From NCBI GenBank assembly GCA_025361705.1, contig JANYJW010000028.1, positions 1-34,942 of the forward strand: DNA of 34,942 bases. Reading direction: 5' to 3'. Positions 7,973 to 16,067 of the stretch are shown here, piece by piece. Numbering within the stretch: the stretch's first letter is position 1; every line of letters begins with the position of its first letter. This DNA comes from Gemmatimonas sp. (lineage in GTDB: Bacteria; Gemmatimonadota; Gemmatimonadetes; Gemmatimonadales; Gemmatimonadaceae). The notes under the pieces were generated by a model that did no database searches, was not told the DNA's origin, and was given only the letters and a program-made list of their open reading frames with translations. The position numbers and the translations under genes are program-made.

Positions 7973-9829
7973 CTACGCCGGCTTGGTGTCGAGGGCCGCC
8001 CGCACGCAGACGGCGAGCTCCGAGGCGGTGAACGGCTTGGGCAGCACCACGATACCCGCGCGCATGGCGCCCTGCGCCAGCAACGCCTCGGAATGCCCGG
8101 ACATGAAGATGACCCGGAGGTGCGGCCAGGGGGCGTGCAGCCGCTCCGCCAGCTCGATCCCGCCGCATTTCGGCATCCGCACGTCGGTGACCACAAGGGC
8201 AAAGTTCCCATGCGCGGCGTGGAGGATGCCCATCGCCTCCTCGCCATCGCCGGCCGTCGTGACCACGTAGCCGAGCGCCCGCAGGGTGCGCTCGGCGACC
8301 TCGCGCACGGCGCGCTCGTCCTCCACCAGCAACAGGCGTTCGGTGCCACGCGGCATGAGGGCCGGCACGGCGGCCGCGACGTGCATCACGTCGCCGGCGG
8401 TGCGCGGGAAATACACCCGGAACGTCGACCCTTCCCCCACCTGCGACTGCACCAGGATGTGGCCGCCGTTCTGCGTCACGATGCCGAACGCCGTGGCCAG
8501 TCCGAGCCCGGTGCCTTTTCCTGGTTCCTTGGTGGTGAAGAACGGCTCGAAGAGGTGCCCCTGCACGTCCGGCGGCATGCCGGTGCCCGTGTCGATGACC
8601 TCGAGCACCACATACTCCCCGGGCGCGAAGCCCGGGTGTGCCTCGACGAAGGACGCGTCGACGACCGCCGCCTGCGTGCGCAAGGTCAGCTGACCGCCGG
8701 CCGGCATCGCGTCCCGCGCATTGAGCGCGAGGTTCATGATGACCTGCTCCACCTGGCTCGGGTCGGCCTGCACCGCCCACTCCCCTTCGAGTGCCTCGAT
8801 GGTGAACGCGATGTTCTCCGACAGGAGCCGGCGCACGAGCGTCTCGGCGTTGGCGGCAAGGTCACCCAGCCGCAGCAGCCGCGGTTGCACCACCTGCTTG
8901 CGCGCGAAGGCCAGCAGCTGCCGGGTGAGGTTGGCCGCGCGCATCGAGACGGCGCGCACCTCGGCGAGGTCGCTGCGAAGGTGCTCCGGCACGTCGGGCT
9001 CGGACAGCGCGAGCTCGGTATGTCCGAGAATGGCGGTGAGCAAGTTGTTGAGGTCGTGCGCCACGCCACCGGCCAGTCGCCCCACGCTCTCGAGCTTCTG
9101 CGTGTGCAGCAACTGGTGCTCCATGCGTTCGCGAGCGGCGAGCGACTCCGTGCGCTCATCCACCAGGCGTTGCAGGAACGCCGAGTGGGCGCGCAGCCGC
9201 CCCACGCGCCAGCGGTAGGCGATGGTCCCGGTGGCCAGGCCGGCCAGCGTCAGCACCACCCAGAACCCGACATAGCCCGTGAGCGGCGGCGTGGAGACGA
9301 TGGTGATCGTTGCCGGCGATTCCTCGGGCACACCGTCGGCGCTCTGGGCGCGCACGGTGAACGTAAAGGTGCCGCGCCGCAGGTTGTCGTAGGTCACACT
9401 GCGCTCAAGCGGGTCGGCGAGCGTGCGCCACTCGGTATCCACCCCGGCCAGCTTGAACCACATGCGCACGCGGGACGGCGCGCCGAGCATCGGCGTGGTG
9501 AACTCGATGCGCGCCCTCCGGGTGCCACGCGGCAGCCGCACCACGCTCGCCGGCGCCAGCGCGACGCCATCGGCAATCACGCGCTCGATGAAGACCTGCG
9601 GGACGACGGCGTCCAGCTTCACACGCGCCGGATCGAGGACCACGAGCCCGGCCGATGATGGCAGCCAGAGGCGTCCGTCGGGAGCGCGTGCCCCCGACGC
9701 GCTGCCTCCCTTGCCAAAATCATGGCTGCGCAGTCCGTCGTCCTTGGTGAAGAGGCGCGTGGGCACATGGGCCGGGTTCTTTCGGAGCCAGGACAAGAGG
9801 TCGGCCTTGAGAACGCGCTCCAGGCCCAT
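7973..9829 (-). CDS. C-terminal piece: Y_Y_Y domain, histidine kinase and receiver
   Basis: 618 aa if started at the first ATG after the amber codon; there is no ribosome binding site there, so independent translation is doubtful. It contains the last propeller blade, a Y_Y_Y domain (about 75-180), one membrane helix (about 185-207), HisKA with the phospho-accepting His258 in GGVAHDLNN, an ATPase domain with N-box Asn370, Asp413 in DTGTG and GTGLGL at 439-444, and a receiver domain (497-618) with Asp504-505 region, phospho-acceptor Asp549 and Lys598. All catalytic residues are intact, which argues for recent inactivation. Without the propeller it would lack its sensor. Confidence 0.6.
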   Translation of the reverse strand: MGLERVLKADLLSWLRKNPAHVPTRLFTKDDGLRSHDFGKGGSASGARAPDGRLWLPSSAGLVVLDPARVKLDAVVPQVFIERVIADGVALAPASVVRLPRGTRRARIEFTTPMLGAPSRVRMWFKLAGVDTEWRTLADPLERSVTYDNLRRGTFTFTVRAQSADGVPEESPATITIVSTPPLTGYVGFWVVLTLAGLATGTIAYRWRVGRLRAHSAFLQRLVDERTESLAARERMEHQLLHTQKLESVGRLAGGVAHDLNNLLTAILGHTELALSEPDVPEHLRSDLAEVRAVSMRAANLTRQLLAFARKQVVQPRLLRLGDLAANAETLVRRLLSENIAFTIEALEGEWAVQADPSQVEQVIMNLALNARDAMPAGGQLTLRTQAAVVDASFVEAHPGFAPGEYVVLEVIDTGTGMPPDVQGHLFEPFFTTKEPGKGTGLGLATAFGIVTQNGGHILVQSQVGEGSTFRVYFPRTAGDVMHVAAAVPALMPRGTERLLLVEDERAVREVAERTLRALGYVVTTAGDGEEAMGILHAAHGNFALVVTDVRMPKCGGIELAERLHAPWPHLRVIFMSGHSEALLAQGAMRAGIVVLPKPFTASELAVCVRAALDTKPA

Positions 9830-9841
9830 GCTCGACGTCAG

Positions 9842-11488
9842 CTAGAGCGCACCGCGCCCATCGTCGATGATTGCCTCCACCTGCCCAAGCACGCCCGTCC
9901 ACCGCTGGGGGAAGAAGAAGAGCGAGTCGCCGCGCAGCAGCGACAAGCCGCGCACGAAGTCCGCCATCCAGATGCCGGCCGTATCTGGGTAGATGTCCAT
10001 CGGCTGCTGCAGCGTGTCACCCTGCGCCGAGACGAAGAGGCGCAGGGAATCGCCCTCGATGTACGCCAGGCGCCCACCGGCCTGCCAGATGCGTCCGCCG
10101 TGGTCCTGCTTCACCTGATAGCTGCGACCGAACGGCACGCCCGCACCCATGCGCACCGGCGTCACCCGTTTCGACGTGCCGGCGAGGAGCAGCGAGTCGG
10201 TGCCGACGTAGAACCGGCCGGTCGCGTCTTCGTAGATCGACCGCACGCCGGTGGGTTCGAATCCCATGGCCCGCGTCACATCGACGAACTGGTCGCCAAC
10301 GAGCCGTGCGATGCCGCGCCGCGTACCGACCCACAGGGTGCCGTCGCGGCTCCGATAGCTCGTGAGCACGGCGTCCGACGGGAGCCCATCCGCCGTGGAG
10401 TAGATGCGGGTCGCGCCGTGAGGCCCAATGCGCACCACGCCGTCGCCTCCGGTGCCCGCCCACATCGTGCCGTCCGCGTCGGCACGCACTGACCAGAGGA
10501 TGGATGTGCTCCAGAACTCGGTGGACTGCCAGTTCTCGAGCCTCGGCGCTCGCAGGCGCGTCAGGCCGCCTGCGGAACTCGCCCACACGCTGCCCTCACG
10601 GTCCACGAAGACGTCCGAGACGTTGTTGTCGGCCAGGCCTTCGCTGGTGCCGAACGTTGCGAACTTGCCATCGCGCCGCAGGCGCGCGATGCCACCGCCC
10701 ATCGTGCCCACCCAGATGGCGCCATCGGCCTGCTGGGCAATGCTCATGATGAAGCGCGACCGCAAGCCGTCCCTGGTGCCGTACACGTGCGTCACGCCGT
10801 ACTCCCCGTGCGCATCGCGCGTGAGGTGGAGCAGGCCTTCGCTGGTGGCGACCCACATGCTGCCGTCATTGGCACGCAGGATCCGCAGGATGCGTGCGTA
10901 CCCAAGGATGGGCACGCGAAACGCCTCGATACGGCCATCCACAAGTCGCAGCAGCCCGTAATCCGTTCCGATCCAGAGATTGCCCTCGACATCGGCGCTC
11001 AGCGCCGTGACGTTGCACCGCGCACACCCGGGCACCGTTTCGAAGCGCTCGCCGATGCGGCGCGCCACCCCGGCCTTGGTGCCAACCCAAATCGTCCGAC
11101 GCCCGTCCTCGAACACGGCCCCGACATCGTCATCCGGGAGCCCCGCCGCGCGGCCGAAGGCGCGAAAGGCGCCGTTGCGCCGCACGATGACCCCGGCGTG
11201 CATGCTGGCCATCCAGACGGCACCGTCGCTCGCCACGATCATGTCGTTGAGGTACATGTCCGGCAGGCTGTCCGGAAATGCGTTGACGGCGTACGAGGCG
11301 TGCACGGAGAACCGGGCACCATCGAACACGCCGAGGCCGCCATCGGTGGCGAGCAGGAGGTAGCCATCCCGCCCCTGCGAGAGCCGACGCACCGCGTTGC
11401 CCGGAAGGCCGCGGTTCCACGTCTCGTGCACCACCTGATCGGCCACGGAAGCCGTCGGCGCGCGCTGACCGGCAGCGCCATGCGACAC
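9842..11488 (-). CDS. N-terminal piece: periplasmic propeller sensor domain
   Basis: 548 aa from an internal GTG to the amber codon. It consists of repeated propeller blades, recognisable by IWVGT, LWIGT, MWVAT, IWVGT, MWAGT and LWVGT at about 40-50 residue spacing, each followed by a Gly-rich turn and a hydrophobic strand. In intact relatives this region binds the ligand in the periplasm and signals through the following Y_Y_Y domain. Started here it lacks a signal peptide, because the leader is upstream of the TGA at 11501-11503. As a free product it would probably be non-functional. Confidence 0.55.
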   Translation of the reverse strand: MSHGAAGQRAPTASVADQVVHETWNRGLPGNAVRRLSQGRDGYLLLATDGGLGVFDGARFSVHASYAVNAFPDSLPDMYLNDMIVASDGAVWMASMHAGVIVRRNGAFRAFGRAAGLPDDDVGAVFEDGRRTIWVGTKAGVARRIGERFETVPGCARCNVTALSADVEGNLWIGTDYGLLRLVDGRIEAFRVPILGYARILRILRANDGSMWVATSEGLLHLTRDAHGEYGVTHVYGTRDGLRSRFIMSIAQQADGAIWVGTMGGGIARLRRDGKFATFGTSEGLADNNVSDVFVDREGSVWASSAGGLTRLRAPRLENWQSTEFWSTSILWSVRADADGTMWAGTGGDGVVRIGPHGATRIYSTADGLPSDAVLTSYRSRDGTLWVGTRRGIARLVGDQFVDVTRAMGFEPTGVRSIYEDATGRFYVGTDSLLLAGTSKRVTPVRMGAGVPFGRSYQVKQDHGGRIWQAGGRLAYIEGDSLRLFVSAQGDTLQQPMDIYPDTAGIWMADFVRGLSLLRGDSLFFFPQRWTGVLGQVEAIIDDGRGAL

Positions 11489-11620
11489 GGCCGCCAGGAC
11501 TCAGGCAACGGCCGTCACGCGCAACGCGCGGCGGCCGGCGCGTGCGCCGGTTCGACGGAGAATCATCTTGGGAGTGTCGGTCGCGACCCGGCAGAATTGC
11601 ATCGGTCCGCCAGCCTGTGC

Positions 11621-11890
11621 CTAGCGCTCAGTGCGCTGCGCCATCAGGCGCGCCACGGCAGCGTCTTCCTCGACGAAGGGCAGGAGGGCAGCCACGACAC
11701 CCTGCTCGCTCTCCCCTTCGACCGCCATCAGCGGTGGCGGACTGCGATGGATATCGACGCTCCGCGGACCCGAGTTGCGCCGGTCCACCTCGATGACCGC
11801 GCGCACGGGCGTGCCATCCGCCGGCGTGAGCCGACGGATGCGTACCACAGACCCTTCTGGCAACACCCGTTCGTAGAGAACCTCGGTCAC
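11621..11890 (-). CDS. Unknown small protein
   Basis: 89 aa with a GTG start preceded by GAGGGTGG. The product is not recognised. Residues 1-46 alternate hydrophobic and charged residues, suggesting a small beta domain; the second half contains Pro-rich then helical segments. There is no signal peptide. It lies 91 nt after the ferredoxin gene and 54 nt before the broken kinase on the same strand. Confidence 0.6.
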   Translation of the reverse strand: MTEVLYERVLPEGSVVRIRRLTPADGTPVRAVIEVDRRNSGPRSVDIHRSPPPLMAVEGESEQGVVAALLPFVEEDAAVARLMAQRTER

Positions 11891-11981
11891 GACCCCACCC
11901 TCTTCAGGTTGGCGTGCCTATATCTGCCGCCGCCCGCCGTCGGCCGCAAGGCGGTTTCGTGCGCGTGTTTCGTGCGCGCGG

Positions 11982-12302
11982 CTACTCGGGCACCTTGTTG
12001 TCGCCCGGGGGCGCAACATAACGGAGGGCCTCCACGGGGTGTCCCTGCTGCAGGTGCTCTCCCACAATGCGCCCGGCGTCCGCAGGACGTACGCCGCCGT
12101 ACCACACGTCGTCGGGGTAGACGACCACCATCGGGCCGTGGCCGCACTGCCCCAGGCAGCCCGCATGGTTGACGCGCACCCGGTCTTTGAGGCCGGCCTC
12201 TACCACCGCCGTGCGCAGTGCCGAAAAGACGTCCTTGGAGTCCTGCGTGGGGCAGGTCTTGCCCGAGGTGCACACGAAAACGTGCCGCTGATATTGTCCC
12301 AT
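11982..12302 (-). CDS. Thioredoxin-like [2Fe-2S] ferredoxin
   Basis: 106 aa from ATG 12302; a GTG one codon earlier is equally possible. Four Cys in the pattern C-x5-C then C-x3-C (HVFVCTSGKTC near the start, HAGCLGQCGHG near residue 50) match the thioredoxin-like [2Fe-2S] ferredoxins related to the NuoE C-terminal domain. It is likely a soluble electron carrier; the partner is unknown. Gene order is divergent to the csaA-like gene with a 75-nt spacer. Confidence 0.88.
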   Translation of the reverse strand: MGQYQRHVFVCTSGKTCPTQDSKDVFSALRTAVVEAGLKDRVRVNHAGCLGQCGHGPMVVVYPDDVWYGGVRPADAGRIVGEHLQQGHPVEALRYVAPPGDNKVPE

Positions 12303-12377
12303 CACCGCAAACTAGCGGAAGACGCGTCGCCCACGCGAGTTGGTGCGCGGACCACGACGCCGCACTACTTTCGGCTC

Positions 12378-12710
12378 ATGCCGACGCCCCAGGACTTCTT
12401 CGACATCGACATCCGCGTGGGAACCGTACTCAGCGCCGAGCCCTTCGCCCGCGCCCTGAAGCCGTCACTGAGGCTCGAAATCGACTTCGGTCCGGAGCTG
12501 GGCATCAAGCGCTCAAGTGCGCAGCTCACCGTGCACTACACCCCCGAGGCGCTCGTCGGTCGCCAGGTGGTGGCCGTCACCAACATCGGCACGCGCAACA
12601 TCGCCGGATTCACCAGCGAGGTGCTGGTGCTGGGCGCAATGCCCGGCCCGACCGAGGTCGTGCTGCTGGGGGTTGGGCATGCCGTGGCCAATGGGGTGCG
12701 GATCGGGTGA
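12378..12710 (+). CDS. csaA: CsaA-type tRNA-binding domain protein
   Basis: 110 aa from ATG 12378, the usual CsaA length. DFFDIDIRVGTV at the N-terminus, a central QLTVHYTPEALVGRQVVAV and a late GFTSEVLVLGA are the OB-fold tRNA-binding (Trbp111/CsaA) pattern. The family forms dimers that bind tRNA; in Bacillus CsaA has also been described as a secretion chaperone. A longer upstream frame is not plausible because it runs antisense through the ferredoxin gene. Its TGA is followed immediately by a heptamer array. Confidence 0.9.
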   Translation: MPTPQDFFDIDIRVGTVLSAEPFARALKPSLRLEIDFGPELGIKRSSAQLTVHYTPEALVGRQVVAVTNIGTRNIAGFTSEVLVLGAMPGPTEVVLLGVGHAVANGVRIG

Positions 12711-12745
12711 GCGACGAGAGTCGGAAGACGAGGGGCGAAGGACAG
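12711..12745 (+). repeat. Heptamer array, G-rich face, element B left arm
   Basis: Units GCGACGA, GAGTCGG, AAGACGA, GGGGCGA, AGGACAG directly follow the csaA stop codon. Consensus is roughly two purines, GACGA. Confidence 0.6.
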
Positions 12746-12794
12746 ACAGTGGCCGGACCGCCAGTAGACGCTGGCGCGGATACCCCTGAGATTA

Positions 12795-12849
12795 TCCTGT
12801 CATCCGTACGAACCATCTCCGGCCTCCCGTCCTCCGTCCCTCGTCTCGC
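12795..12849 (+). repeat. Heptamer array, C-rich face, element B right arm
   Basis: The 7-nt phase is visible from about 12795 (ATCCTGT, CATCCGT) and becomes clean at 12816 (TCTCCGG, CCTCCCG, TCCTCCG, TCCCTCG, TCTCGC). It ends exactly at the ATG of the OsmC gene. It bridges the TCCTCCG and the CCATC sequence versions of the repeat. Confidence 0.6.
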
Positions 12850-13272
12850 ATGCCCCCCATCCGCCCCGACAACCTCGTCCAGATCCACTGGGCCGGCGCC
12901 CACCGCTTCGACGCCGGCCGGCCGGGTGGCCCGCAGATCCGCATCGACGCCTCGGCGGAAACGGGTCCCGGTCCGGTGGACGCCCTCCTCATCGGCCTTG
13001 GCTGCTGCACCGGGGTGGACGTGGTGGACATCCTCGCCAAGCGCCGCACGCCGGTGGAATCGCTCGGCATCGAGGTGCAGGCGGAGCGGCGCGCGCAGGT
13101 GCCTCGCCGGGTGGAGAAGGCGCACCTCGTCTATCGCATCGACGGGGCGGGCATCGAGCGCGAGCACGCCGAGCGCGCGGTGGACCTTGCGGTCAGCAAG
13201 TATTGCAGCGTGCGTGACTCGCTCGATCCCGCCACGCCCATCACCTGGTCGGTGGTCCTGAACGGGCATTGA
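12850..13272 (+). CDS. OsmC family protein
   Basis: 140 aa. The two conserved thiols of the OsmC/Ohr fold are present: Cys52-Cys53 in GLGCCTGVDVVDIL on the central helix and Cys119 in KYCSVRDSL. The overall length also fits the family. OsmC proteins are cysteine-based peroxidases for organic hydroperoxides; this one is closer to the YhfA-like branch, whose substrates are unclear. No Shine-Dalgarno precedes the ATG; the heptamer array occupies that position. Confidence 0.9.
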   Translation: MPPIRPDNLVQIHWAGAHRFDAGRPGGPQIRIDASAETGPGPVDALLIGLGCCTGVDVVDILAKRRTPVESLGIEVQAERRAQVPRRVEKAHLVYRIDGAGIEREHAERAVDLAVSKYCSVRDSLDPATPITWSVVLNGH

Positions 13273-13358
13273 AGCAAGCGCGCCTCCCGTCCCGTAGAAA
13301 GATCCGAGTCCGCAGGCATCGCACCTACATCCTTTCCTCATCGCACGGAGTCGCCGGA

Positions 13359-15431
13359 ATGCGTGTCACTCTCAGGCTGGTCCTTGGCGTGCTGGCCATG
13401 CTGCCGCTCGCCCACCAGGCAGGGGCGCAGGTGTGGCTCAATGCCGACACCACCAAGCGGATCAACCAGTCCAACTTCCGCGCACTCGAGGACTGGCCGG
13501 CCGCCTCCGACACGCGCCGCGCCTCGGGCGCGCCGGGGTCGAAGTACTGGCAGCAGCAGGTGGACTACGTCATCAAGGTGGCGCTCGACACGACGACGCA
13601 CCGGCTGAGCGGCAGCGAGGTGGTGACCTACCACAACAACTCGCCGGACAAGCTGGCGTACCTCTGGTTCCAGCTCGACCAGAACATCGAGAAGAGCGAC
13701 TCGCGCGCCAAGGCGATGTCGGGCGCCATGCCCAAGGGGCTCGACCCACGCTTCCGCCGCTACCTGATGAGCGACTTCGAAGGCGGGTACACACTGTCGC
13801 GCGTGCAGCTGGTCGACGCGCAGGGCAAGAAGAAGGATGCGCACTACACGCTCAACGGCACCGAATTGCGCGTCGATCTCGAGACGCCGCTCGGCACGGG
13901 TCAGCGGGTCAACGTGGCCATCGACTGGTCGCACGAGGTGCCCGAGGGCGGGCGCAACGGCCGCGGCCAGAAGGAAAAGCTGAAGGACGGATGGGAATAC
14001 GAAAACGCCCAGTGGTTCCCGCGCGCCGCCGTCTATGACGACGTCAACGGCTGGCAGACCAACCAGTTCCTGGGCATGGGCGAGTTCTACCTGGAGTTCG
14101 GCAACTACGACGTCAGCATCACCGTGCCGCACGACCACATCGTGCGCGCCACCGGCGTCCTGCAGAATCAGGCCGACGTGCTCACCGCCGAGCAGCGCGC
14201 ACGCCTGCAGAAGGCCTTCGTCGCCGACACGCCCGTGTACATCATCCGGCCCGAGGAGATTGCGACCAAGGCGGCGCGTCCCGCCGGCACCGCCAGCCTC
14301 ACGTGGCACTTCACCGCGCAAAACGTGCGCGACTTCTCGTGGGCCTCGTCACGCGGCTTCGCGTGGGACGCCATGGGCTTCCGCTACCAGAAGGGCGGCC
14401 GGCTCATCGAGCTGCACTCGGTCTATCCGCGCGAGGCCATGCCGCTCTGGAACAAGATCAGCACCAAGGCCATTGCGCAGACGATGGTCACGTACGGCCG
14501 CATGGCGTTCGAGTATCCGTACCCGCAGGCCTCCAACGTGCACGGGACCGTGGGCGGCATGGAGTACCCCATGATCGCCTTCTGCGGCGCGCGTCCCAAG
14601 CCGGACGGCACGTATGACAAATCGCTCGAGTATTCGCTGGCCTCGGTGACCATTCACGAGGTCGGCCACAACTGGTTCCCGATGATCGTCGCGTCCGACG
14701 AGCGCATGTGGACGTGGATGGACGAGGGGCTCAACTCGTTCCTCGAGCACTACGGGTCCATCGACTTCGACAAGGAATGGCCCAAGGGACGGCTGCCGGG
14801 GTCGGCAAAGAACATTGCGAACTTCATGCGCACCAACAACGCGGTGCCCATCATGACGCATTCGGACCTCAACCTGCGTGGCACGTTCGGGCCCAACGGC
14901 TACACCAAGCCGGCGAGCGGCCTCGTCATCCTCCGCGAGCGCGTGGCGGGCCCCGAGGCCTTCGACCAGGCGTTCCGCGGCTACAGCCAGCGCTGGATGT
15001 TCAAGCACCCGATGCCCGCCGATTTCTTCCGCTCCATGGAAGACGGGCTCGGCGAGCAACTCAACTGGTTCTGGCGCGGCTGGTTCTACACGGCGTACGC
15101 CAACGACCAGGCCGTGACGTCGGTGGAACGGCAGAACGCCAAGGATGTGGTCGGCGACGATGCGAAGGGCACCGGCTACTACCGCATTGCCGTCGAGCAG
15201 AAGGGCGGCATCGTGATGCCGGTGGAGATGGACATCACCTTCACCGACGGCACCACGCAGCGCGTGAAGCTCCCGGCCGACATCTGGCGCGCCAACGAAA
15301 AGCTCTTCACGTACGGCCTGTTCACGAGCAAGGAGATTGCCCAGGTGGTGCTCGATCCCGACGACGCGTTCGCCGACATCAACCGGTCGAACAACACCTG
15401 GAAGAAGCCGGCGGCAGCGCCGCTGCCGTAG
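13359..15431 (+). CDS. Exported M1-family zinc metallopeptidase
   Basis: 690 aa from ATG 13359, which has GGAG eight bases upstream and a signal peptide ending near GAQ (residue about 26). The gluzincin zinc site HEVGH is at 433-437, with the third ligand Glu456 in MDEG, 18 residues after the second His as in M1 enzymes. The exopeptidase motif is GGMEYP (about 399) instead of GAMEN, as in many bacterial M1-like proteins. An N-terminal beta-saddle domain precedes it. It probably trims peptides in the periplasm or outside the cell. Transcription ends at a 22-bp perfect hairpin shared with the converging moaB. Confidence 0.92.
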   Translation: MRVTLRLVLGVLAMLPLAHQAGAQVWLNADTTKRINQSNFRALEDWPAASDTRRASGAPGSKYWQQQVDYVIKVALDTTTHRLSGSEVVTYHNNSPDKLAYLWFQLDQNIEKSDSRAKAMSGAMPKGLDPRFRRYLMSDFEGGYTLSRVQLVDAQGKKKDAHYTLNGTELRVDLETPLGTGQRVNVAIDWSHEVPEGGRNGRGQKEKLKDGWEYENAQWFPRAAVYDDVNGWQTNQFLGMGEFYLEFGNYDVSITVPHDHIVRATGVLQNQADVLTAEQRARLQKAFVADTPVYIIRPEEIATKAARPAGTASLTWHFTAQNVRDFSWASSRGFAWDAMGFRYQKGGRLIELHSVYPREAMPLWNKISTKAIAQTMVTYGRMAFEYPYPQASNVHGTVGGMEYPMIAFCGARPKPDGTYDKSLEYSLASVTIHEVGHNWFPMIVASDERMWTWMDEGLNSFLEHYGSIDFDKEWPKGRLPGSAKNIANFMRTNNAVPIMTHSDLNLRGTFGPNGYTKPASGLVILRERVAGPEAFDQAFRGYSQRWMFKHPMPADFFRSMEDGLGEQLNWFWRGWFYTAYANDQAVTSVERQNAKDVVGDDAKGTGYYRIAVEQKGGIVMPVEMDITFTDGTTQRVKLPADIWRANEKLFTYGLFTSKEIAQVVLDPDDAFADINRSNNTWKKPAAAPLP

Positions 15432-15454
15432 CGCCCGCTCCCGCGGCGACGCGC

Positions 15455-15503
15455 CGATGTGAACGGGGCTCTTCTCGTGATGAGAAGAGCCCCGTTCACA
15501 TCG
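15455..15503. terminator. 22-bp perfect bidirectional hairpin
   Basis: Bases 15455-15476 are exactly complementary to 15482-15503 around a 5-nt loop (GTGAT). It lies midway between the convergent M1 peptidase stop (15431) and the moaB stop (15516). The length and lack of mismatches are unusual for a bacterial terminator. Confidence 0.75.
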
Positions 15504-15515
15504 CGCCCCTCCGGC

Positions 15516-16052
15516 TCAGCGCCGCAATTCGCGGATGGCGTGCTGCAACTCAGGCACAATCAGCCGCGTCATCGCCAGCTCCACCGCGGCGCGCGAGCCG
15601 GGCATCACGGCCACGAACTTGCCGCAGGCCGCGCCGGCCAGTGCGCGGCTGAGCATCGCCGCGGCCCCGATCTGCTCCTGGAAGCTCAGCATGCGAAACA
15701 GCTCACCGAAGCCCGGCAGTTCACGCGCCAGCAGGGGACGCACGACGTCGATGGTGCGATCGCGCGCGCCAAGCCCGGTGCCGCCGGTGCATAGCACGAC
15801 GTCCACATCGTCGCGCGCCAGCGCATCTTCGACCGCCTCGCGCAGCGGCGCGTCGTCGTTGGCGAGCAGCTGCCGCGACACCACGGCGTGCCCCGCATCG
15901 ACGAGCAAGCGCTCGATGAGCGCCCCCGATTCATCGGTGGCCACGGTGCGCGAATCGCTCACCGTCAGCACCACGCACCGCGCGCCATCGCGCTGCGCCG
16001 CCTCCGCGCGATGCGCCGCCGTGCTGGGCGATCCACCGTGATCGACGCTCAC
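15516..16052 (-). CDS. moaB: MoaB/MogA-family molybdenum cofactor protein
   Basis: 178 aa. The molybdopterin-binding fold is shown by VVLTVSDSR near residue 27, the GTP/MPT loop CTGGTGLGARDRT (about 88-100) and PGSRAAVELAM near residue 150. These proteins adenylylate molybdopterin before metal insertion (Mog/MoaB). The choice between MoaB and MogA cannot be settled from sequence alone. It is the last gene of the long minus-strand run, 15 nt after rsgA. No other cofactor genes are in the window. Confidence 0.9.
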   Translation of the reverse strand: MSVDHGGSPSTAAHRAEAAQRDGARCVVLTVSDSRTVATDESGALIERLLVDAGHAVVSRQLLANDDAPLREAVEDALARDDVDVVLCTGGTGLGARDRTIDVVRPLLARELPGFGELFRMLSFQEQIGAAAMLSRALAGAACGKFVAVMPGSRAAVELAMTRLIVPELQHAIRELRR

Positions 16053-16067
16053 GATCTGCCTCCCATT

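Larger units (their letters stand above)
7973..11566 (-). pseudogene. Propeller hybrid sensor histidine kinase, interrupted by two nonsense codons
   Basis: One continuous frame runs from ATG 11566 to the stop at 7973 (1,197 residues if read through). It is broken only by TGA at 11503-11501 and TAG at 9844-9842. There is no frameshift. Codons before the TGA plus those after it make a convincing signal peptide (MILRRTG..., then the break, then VLAAVSHGAAGQ). The order is signal peptide, about 11-12 two-component-regulator propeller blades, Y_Y_Y domain, one membrane helix, HisKA, HATPase and receiver, matching the periplasmic-sensor hybrid kinases known from BT-type systems. The amber codon falls where each blade has Trp (blade pattern G-x-[IL]-W-x-G-T). 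It is either a recent pseudogene or an assembly/sequencing error at two sites. Confidence 0.75.

Noticed and set aside
7946..8000. Mobile element ends near the broken kinase
   Set aside because: No transposase, target duplication or terminal repeat; the palindrome is more simply a transcript end, and the gene is broken by point changes rather than insertion.
10251..10267. tRNA T-arm look-alike GTGGG-TTCGAAT-CCCAT
   Set aside because: It lies inside the propeller coding sequence (residues GFEPTG). There are no matching acceptor, D or anticodon arms around it and no CCA end.
11501..11503. TGA read as selenocysteine
   Set aside because: It falls in the hydrophobic core of a signal peptide, no selenocysteine insertion hairpin follows, and a second stop codon of another type breaks the same gene.
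12748..12770. Hairpin CGCCAG/CTGGCG as a csaA terminator
   Set aside because: Only six pairs and no T-tract; too weak to call in DNA of this GC content.
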